Part shown: piece after piece, positions 59,547 through 64,000 of the stretch
How the letters are laid out: each line of letters opens with the position of its first letter
How positions within the stretch are numbered: position 1 is the first letter of the stretch
Source: HXMU1420-13 sp965249965
Lineage (GTDB): Bacteria > Bacteroidota > Rhodothermia > Balneolales > Balneolaceae
DNA: 64,000 nt
Direction: 5' to 3'
Assembly (NCBI GenBank): GCA_965249965.1
Contig: OZ252262.1
Coordinates: 2,542,001-2,606,000 of the forward strand
Made by a program: the position numbers and the translations under genes
Notes under the pieces: generated by a model
What the model saw: only the letters and a program-made list of their open reading frames with translations
Told to the model about the DNA's origin: nothing
Database searches by the model: none

Positions 59547-60854
59547 ATGCTTCCTGTAGTATCCATTGTAGGCCGCCCAAATGTCGGCAAATCCACCATT
59601 TTTAATAGACTTATTGGCGAAAGAAGAGCAATTGTACACGACGAATACGGCGTAACCAGAGATCGGCACTATGGCGAATCATATTGGAATGGGAGGGACT
59701 TCAATGTAATAGATACAGGTGGTTATCTACCAGATGATATGGATGTTATGGTGGTTGGGATTCGAGAACAAGTCCATATAGCACTAGAGGAATCAGATGT
59801 GGTTCTATTCGCCGTAGATACCGAAATGGGTATTAATACTCTTGATAAGTCGGTTGCTAAATTACTTAGACAGCAGGATAAGCCAGTTATTATTATTGCA
59901 AATAAAGCGGATAATGAAGTTCGTAGGTTAAACTCTACAGAGTTTTATGAACTTGGTTTTGATGAAATTTTTCCAGTCTCAGCAATCAGTGGATCCGGGA
60001 CAGGGGAGTTATTAGATAGAATTGTTGAATTACTTCCTGAAGAAGAAGAATCTGATGAAGATGATGCTCCTAAATTAGCCTTTATTGGGCGTCCAAATGT
60101 TGGCAAAAGTAGTCTTGTTAATGCTCTTCTGAATGATGAAAGGTCTATAGTTACAGATATAGCCGGTACAACCAGAGATACCATAAATAGTCGTTTAAAC
60201 TTTAATGGTAAGGACTACATTTTAGTAGATACAGCAGGATTACGAAAACGTGTTAAAGTTAAAGAAAACATTGAGTTCTATAGCACAGTTAGAACTGAAA
60301 AAGCAATACGAGAATGCGACATTGCAATTTTAATTTTAGATGCAGAACGCGGATTTGAAGATCAGGATAAGCGAGTACTAAGAGAAGCAGAAAGGTTTAA
60401 TAAGGGGCTTATCATCGTCTTGAATAAATGGGATTTAATCGATGAAAAGGATACCAATACAGTTAAAGAATTCGAGGATTATATTTATGAAGCCGTACCT
60501 CAATTAAGTTATATCCCGATAATTACAATATCGGCATTAAATAAAAAAAGGATTCATCGTGTAATAGAATTGGCTGATTCTGTTCTTGAAGAAAGAATGA
60601 AATTGATAAGTACATCAGAACTGAACAATTATTTAGAAGATATACTGTTTAGTCGGCCATTACCTATGAAACGTGGTAAACAACTTAAAATCAGCTATAT
60701 GACACAGGTAAAATCTAATCCGCCTGTATTTAAGTTCTTTATGAATAATCCGAAGGATATGCCGGCGAATTATCGGAGGTTTCTTGAAAATAAACTGCGA
60801 GAGCGCTATAAATTTACTGGGGTACCTATAACAATGACATTCAGACAAAAGTAA
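59547..60854 (+). CDS. der: GTPase Der (EngA), ribosome assembly factor
   Basis: Der is an essential GTPase with two tandem G domains that acts in maturation of the 50S subunit. The 435 residues contain the first P-loop GRPNVGKST (9-17) with DTGG and NKAD, a short acidic linker (EEEESDEDDAP, about 168-178), a second P-loop GRPNVGKSS (about 181-189) with DTAGLRKR and NKWD, and the C-terminal KH-like domain (RPLPMKRGKQLKISYMTQV, NPPVFKFFMNNP). The start ATG gives MLPVVSIVGRPNVG, as usual. A membrane protein gene follows after three bases. Confidence 0.97.
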   Translation: MLPVVSIVGRPNVGKSTIFNRLIGERRAIVHDEYGVTRDRHYGESYWNGRDFNVIDTGGYLPDDMDVMVVGIREQVHIALEESDVVLFAVDTEMGINTLDKSVAKLLRQQDKPVIIIANKADNEVRRLNSTEFYELGFDEIFPVSAISGSGTGELLDRIVELLPEEEESDEDDAPKLAFIGRPNVGKSSLVNALLNDERSIVTDIAGTTRDTINSRLNFNGKDYILVDTAGLRKRVKVKENIEFYSTVRTEKAIRECDIAILILDAERGFEDQDKRVLREAERFNKGLIIVLNKWDLIDEKDTNTVKEFEDYIYEAVPQLSYIPIITISALNKKRIHRVIELADSVLEERMKLISTSELNNYLEDILFSRPLPMKRGKQLKISYMTQVKSNPPVFKFFMNNPKDMPANYRRFLENKLRERYKFTGVPITMTFRQK

Positions 60855-60857
60855 GGT

Positions 60858-61478
60858 ATGCTAGATATCAATTGGATTTATGTAGTTTTTTTTGCTGCAG
60901 GTGTACCAGCGATGATTATTATGCTCGGATTAGCCTATAAGGCAAAATCTTTAGCTAATTTATTTTTTGGATTATCATTATTTAGCTTTTTACTGGGTGT
61001 AACTCTCACTTATTTCAGCCAAATTAATCCTGATTTATCCAGAGAGTGGGGTGATTTAGTTGCTATAACTCTTGTCTTATGTGGGCTATTTGTTAAAACA
61101 AGAAACTCGAAGCCTATATTTGCACGGTTTCCCATGCCTATGACCATGCTACCTTTAATTGGTATTTTCTTTTATCCAATGATTATAGAAGCAGAGGTAG
61201 TAAAAGATTTACTAAGAATAACCTATCAAGGAGGTGCAATTCTAGTAGGGCTTCTTGTTATTTCTATCAATCATATGATGTACAAACATCGATCTGTGTT
61301 AATTCTATCATGCATAGTTTTCTTAGTTGCTTTTACAGGCTATTGGTTTATCGAACTTCCAAATAAGGAACTGGTACAAAATATATCGTTGATATTGATG
61401 TCTGCAGGAATGCTATTAGGAGCAATTGGATTTCGTAAAGTATCTCTATCAAAAATTAATAAACCAGTAACTGCATGA
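60858..61478 (+). CDS. Multi-pass membrane protein, unknown function
   Basis: A 206-residue protein with about seven predicted membrane helices (near 5-27, 32-53, 66-82, 92-110, 120-138, 142-160, 172-192) and short charged loops. I do not recognise the family; there is no catalytic motif. It starts three bases after der and its end overlaps the peroxiredoxin start by four bases (ATGA), so the three genes are co-transcribed. Its alternating seven-helix form resembles signalling-domain membrane modules, but nothing more can be said. Confidence 0.65.
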   Translation: MLDINWIYVVFFAAGVPAMIIMLGLAYKAKSLANLFFGLSLFSFLLGVTLTYFSQINPDLSREWGDLVAITLVLCGLFVKTRNSKPIFARFPMPMTMLPLIGIFFYPMIIEAEVVKDLLRITYQGGAILVGLLVISINHMMYKHRSVLILSCIVFLVAFTGYWFIELPNKELVQNISLILMSAGMLLGAIGFRKVSLSKINKPVTA

Positions 61479-61942
61479 GCTTAAAAGATAAAAAAGCACC
61501 GATATTTAATCTGCAAAATGCAAATTTTGAATTTATAAGCAACGAAAACTATAAAGGAGAGAAAAACCTGTTAGTTTTATTTTATCCATTAGCATTTTCC
61601 AGTGTCTGTACAGAAGAGCTATGTACTACAAGAGACAATATGAAAATTTATAATTCTCTTGATGCGGAAGTAATCGCAATAAGTGTTGATAGTTTATTTG
61701 TTCAAAAAGCTTTTAAAGCCTCGCAGAATCTAAATTTTGAATTATTGAGTGACTTCAACAAAGAGGCGTCAAAGAAATTTGGGTGTTTTTATGAGGATTA
61801 CTATGGTATGCATGGAGTATCAAAACGATCAGCATTTGTTATAGATAAACAGGGGATAGTTCGATATGAAGAAGTACATGACCAGGATGATGTAATACCT
61901 GATTTCAATAAGATCCAATCTGTTTTATCAGAATTAGATTGA
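61475..61942 (+). CDS. Peroxiredoxin (AhpC/TSA family, AhpE/PrxQ-like)
   Basis: A 155-residue thiol peroxidase that reduces hydrogen peroxide and organic peroxides. The active-site motif is PLAFSSVCTEELC, with peroxidatic Cys45 in the P-x-x-x-S-x-x-C arrangement. A second cysteine, Cys50, is five residues on, as in PrxQ proteins with an intramolecular disulfide; another lies in KFGCFYEDYYG. The arginine partner is in HGVSKRSAFVID. No signal peptide, so cytoplasmic. It is the last gene of the der operon, overlapping the membrane protein by four bases. No terminator is evident in the 235 bases that follow. Confidence 0.88.
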   Translation: MSLKDKKAPIFNLQNANFEFISNENYKGEKNLLVLFYPLAFSSVCTEELCTTRDNMKIYNSLDAEVIAISVDSLFVQKAFKASQNLNFELLSDFNKEASKKFGCFYEDYYGMHGVSKRSAFVIDKQGIVRYEEVHDQDDVIPDFNKIQSVLSELD

Positions 61943-62177
61943 TTATGAATTACTGTAACTTTACATAATATATATTATAAGACATTTATTTAAGGTTGAT
62001 ATAAATTGTCCGATAATATCGCTGCATAATAGATTCAATTATAAAATGAGATTAAGATAAATAAGTATGATTATCTCTATTTATTAGCTTAGTTAGTTTT
62101 GTATAATCTTGAAGTTAACCATAGCAATTAGAACAATTGAATCTTACCTTCAGAAGATCAAATTTTTAGTGACATAG
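61943..62177. other. AT-rich gap before the receiver gene
   Basis: This 235-base region has no convincing ORF or RNA gene. It contains a 14-base self-complementary run of A and T (ATAATATATATTAT, 61965-61978) and a TAGTTTTG (62094-62101) that matches the -7 consensus without a clear -33 element. The receiver gene start at 62178 lacks a strong ribosome-binding site. Confidence 0.35.
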
Positions 62178-62540
62178 ATGCAGAAAGTATTAATTGTTGA
62201 AGACGATAAAGTATTATCCCTTTTGCTCATCAAAATGATGGAAAAAATGGAAATGCAGGTTATTGCTACAGTTACTGAAGGTCGTGAAGCTATTCGCTGT
62301 GCAAAAGAGATGGATCCCGATCTTATTTTAATGGATATCATGCTTGAAGATGATGTTGACGGAATCGATGCAGTAAGCAGTTTGCAAAATGATGCGATAA
62401 ACATTCCAGTTATCTTTATAACTGGTAATTCAGATCCTTATAATAGAGAGCGTGCATCTAGAATAGAATATGTTGATTATTTAGTTAAACCAATAAGCTA
62501 CAACATATTAAAAGACTCAGTTGATAAAGTTAAAAACTGA
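62178..62540 (+). CDS. Stand-alone response regulator receiver protein (CheY-like)
   Basis: A 120-residue single receiver domain. The acidic pocket is VEDD (Glu8, Asp9, Asp10), the phosphoacceptor Asp53 is in LILMDIMLEDDVDG, Thr82 is in FITGNSD and Lys104 in LVKPIS. With no output domain it should act by protein contact or as a phosphate relay. No kinase lies beside it. The HPt protein near 5008 in this window is a formal candidate partner, but that is speculation. Convergent with the TonB-family gene 38 bases away. Confidence 0.92.
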   Translation: MQKVLIVEDDKVLSLLLIKMMEKMEMQVIATVTEGREAIRCAKEMDPDLILMDIMLEDDVDGIDAVSSLQNDAINIPVIFITGNSDPYNRERASRIEYVDYLVKPISYNILKDSVDKVKN

Positions 62541-62578
62541 GTCTTGCTTGTCATTTCGTAAATAATCAGCCTAATTAA

Positions 62579-63262
62579 TCAGCTGTCTTTATTGTAAATT
62601 TTAAATGTGATTGGTAACGAATAACGAACAGCAACAGGGCGTCCTCTTTGCATACCTGGCTGAAATTTCGCCAATTTAACTGCTCTAATTGCTTCTTCAT
62701 CACATCCACCGCCAATTCCTCTCATAACTACAGGGCTAACAACTTTACCGTCTCTATCTACAACAAACTGAACTACTACCCTGCCTTCTATCCCAACTTT
62801 AAGTGCTAATTCTGGATATACAATTGATTTTTGAACACCTTGAATTCCGCCAATCAATACTGGTGGCTGTTCCACAACTATAAAAATTTCCTCGTCAAAC
62901 TCGTCATCATTCGCGGGCTTCGGAGGTGGCGGCGGTAGATCTATAGGTCCATCAAGGTCTAGTTCTGCATCGAATTCAATGAAATCATCGACTAGAATTT
63001 CATCATTTGGAACTTCAATTGGAACCGGTGGTCTTGGTGGTGGTGGTGGAGTATCAACTTGTTTTGTTTGTACAATTTCTTCAACAAACACTTCTTCCTG
63101 AACTTCTACGTATAAATCTTCCTCTGCTTGCTGTGGATAGAAGTCAATTCTAAAAATTACAATAAACAAGCTAAGAGTAAGAATTAAACCAAGTTCAATT
63201 ATCAAGAAATAATTACGACTAAGTGCATTATCACGATTAATGATCTTAACTGGAACTTTCAT
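62579..63262 (-). CDS. TonB-family energy transducer, first paralogue
   Basis: A 227-residue TonB-like protein linking inner-membrane proton-motive force to outer-membrane transporters. It has an N-terminal membrane helix (about 17-40) after a short basic lead, a proline-rich spacer (TPPPPPRPPVPIEVP, then LPPPPPKP) and the TonB C-terminal domain at about 145-222 (VYPELALKVGIEGRVVVQFVV, GGGCDEEAIRAVKLAKFQPG, YSLPITFKIY). A strong Shine-Dalgarno AGGAGG precedes the ATG. It lies downstream of a closely similar paralogue on the same strand, with a terminator between, so the two are separately regulated. No ExbB/ExbD genes are in the window. Confidence 0.92.
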   Translation of the reverse strand: MKVPVKIINRDNALSRNYFLIIELGLILTLSLFIVIFRIDFYPQQAEEDLYVEVQEEVFVEEIVQTKQVDTPPPPPRPPVPIEVPNDEILVDDFIEFDAELDLDGPIDLPPPPPKPANDDEFDEEIFIVVEQPPVLIGGIQGVQKSIVYPELALKVGIEGRVVVQFVVDRDGKVVSPVVMRGIGGGCDEEAIRAVKLAKFQPGMQRGRPVAVRYSLPITFKIYNKDS

Positions 63263-63334
63263 ATCATACCTCCTATCAAATTGTTATTTAATAATAGGGG
63301 GCATAAATGAAGATTTTATGAAATCGCTTTCAAT

Positions 63335-63360
63335 AAAAAAGCCCATCTGAATATGGGCCT
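63335..63360 (-). terminator. Intrinsic terminator between the two TonB-family genes
   Basis: GCCCAT (63341-63346) and ATGGGC (63353-63358) pair around a 6-base loop, and the minus strand continues with six T. It starts about ten bases after the stop of the upstream TonB-family gene and precedes the second one. Confidence 0.75.
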
Positions 63361-63370
63361 AAGTGGTTTC

Positions 63371-64000
63371 TTAACTTGTACTCAACGAAAAGGTTATTGG
63401 CAAGCTATAACTAACATTTACAGGGCGCCCTCTTTGATATCCAGGCTCAAATTCAGCGTATTTTAGCGCTTCTAAAGCTGCCTCATCACAACCTCCTCCA
63501 ATTCCGCGAACTACACGAGGGTTGGCAATTTCACCTGTACTAGTAACTACAAACTGAATAACTACTCGCCCTTCTATGCCAGCATTACGAGCCAATTCCG
63601 GGTATTTAATTCTTTTTTGTACACTTGCTATACCCCCTTTTAGCACCGGAGGCTGTTCCACAACAATAAATATTTCATCGTCGGCTTCATTGTTGGCTGG
63701 TGGTGGCGGAGGTGGTAAATTAATAGGCCCATCTAAATTGAATTCTAAATCCAGATTAACAATATCATCCTGAAGGATTTCATCATTTGGTACTTCAACC
63801 GGTACTGGTGGCCGCGGTGGTGCCGGTGGTGTTGTAATTTGTTTCGTTTGTACAACTTCTTCCATCACAAATTCTTCTGGAAGTTCCAAATACATGGCAA
63901 CGGGAGGTTCGGATTTGATAGTCATATTAAACGCTACTAAGAAAATGCTAAGACTTCCAATCAATCCTAATTGAAAATGAAGTCCATAATTTTTTCTATG
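63371..64000 (-). CDS. TonB-family energy transducer, second paralogue, 5'-truncated by the window
   Basis: The frame is open from the window edge and encodes H-R-K-N-Y-G-L-H-F-Q-L-G before the first in-frame TTG at 63964. This aligns with the RNYFLIIELG region of the neighbouring paralogue, so the true start lies beyond 64000. It has a membrane helix, a proline-rich spacer (TPPAPPRPPVPVEVP and LPPPPPP) and the TonB C-terminal domain (YPELARNAGIEGRVVIQFVV, GGGCDEAALEALKYAEFEPG, YSLPITFSL). The two genes share most of their motifs and are clearly tandem duplicates. Function as for the first copy: energising or scaffolding outer-membrane transport. Confidence 0.9.
   Translation of the reverse strand, partial: HRKNYGLHFQLGLIGSLSIFLVAFNMTIKSEPPVAMYLELPEEFVMEEVVQTKQITTPPAPPRPPVPVEVPNDEILQDDIVNLDLEFNLDGPINLPPPPPPANNEADDEIFIVVEQPPVLKGGIASVQKRIKYPELARNAGIEGRVVIQFVVTSTGEIANPRVVRGIGGGCDEAALEALKYAEFEPGYQRGRPVNVSYSLPITFSLSTS

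Noticed and set aside
61965..61978. 14-base perfect palindrome ATAATATATATTAT
   Set aside because: It consists only of A and T in a very AT-rich gap, where such runs are expected by chance.
63964..63966. TTG as the start of the last TonB-family gene
   Set aside because: The frame continues upstream to the window edge with residues that align to the paralogue, so the gene is cut by the window.

Overview
The window reads as an AT-rich chromosomal stretch from the Bacteroidota/Balneolota side of the tree, most likely a Balneola-like marine bacterium. This is inferred from the gene mix and not from any marker gene: lipoprotein signal peptides ending in S/T-A-C, TonB-CTD proteins with polyproline linkers, an NupC-type transporter beside thymidine kinase, an OlsB-like/PlsC pair, and RecBCD rather than the AddAB usual in Bacteroidota. 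I see no rRNA, tRNA, CRISPR array, insertion sequence or phage block. About 57 genes are packed tightly. No gap exceeds 300 bases; the largest are 5744-5996, 28159-28403 and 61943-62177.

Layout. 1-5743: the end of an S9 peptidase (cut by the window edge), galE, and a minus-strand run of thioesterase, HPt protein, OmpR-type regulator, sensor kinase and an unknown protein. 5997-15150: ParA, a small ribbon-helix-helix-like protein, then recC-recB-recD. 15333-28158: housekeeping and envelope genes (FKBP lipoprotein, DEAD-box helicase, alkaline phosphatase, a propeller lipoprotein, a DUF4920 protein, a metallopeptidase-like protein with an altered active site, a SUI1 protein, MATE exporter, a 1173-residue lipoprotein of Big_1-like repeats, MFS transporter).

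28404-38897: a complete-looking but atypical type IV pilus/type II secretion-like locus. It holds two short pilin-like proteins starting MGQQQL, a GspF/PilC platform, a GspE/PilB ATPase, a cyclic-nucleotide-binding-fold protein, a PilT-like ATPase, a PilM-PilN-like fusion, a PilO-PilP-like fusion and a secretin ending in a SPOR-like domain. No prepilin peptidase is present.

38894-47746: alpha/beta hydrolase; then an overlapping four-gene set of OlsB-like acyltransferase, PlsC, a DinB-like protein and an 823-residue fusion (degenerate alpha/beta hydrolase, DedA membrane domain, ATP-grasp ligase), which suggests a lipid-modification pathway; then tadA, apt, a lipoprotein/coiled-coil pair and a histidine phosphatase. 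47751-57078 (minus): tdk-nupC, followed by an envelope-folding series of three SurA/PpiC-type proteins, MoxR ATPase and a VWA membrane protein. 57226-64000: UvrD-type helicase, der, small membrane proteins, a peroxiredoxin, a stand-alone receiver protein and two tandem TonB-family paralogues, the last cut by the window edge.

The best candidates for something new are the 823-residue hydrolase/DedA/ATP-grasp protein in its overlapping operon, and the pilus-like locus with its unusual pilins and SPOR-tailed secretin.
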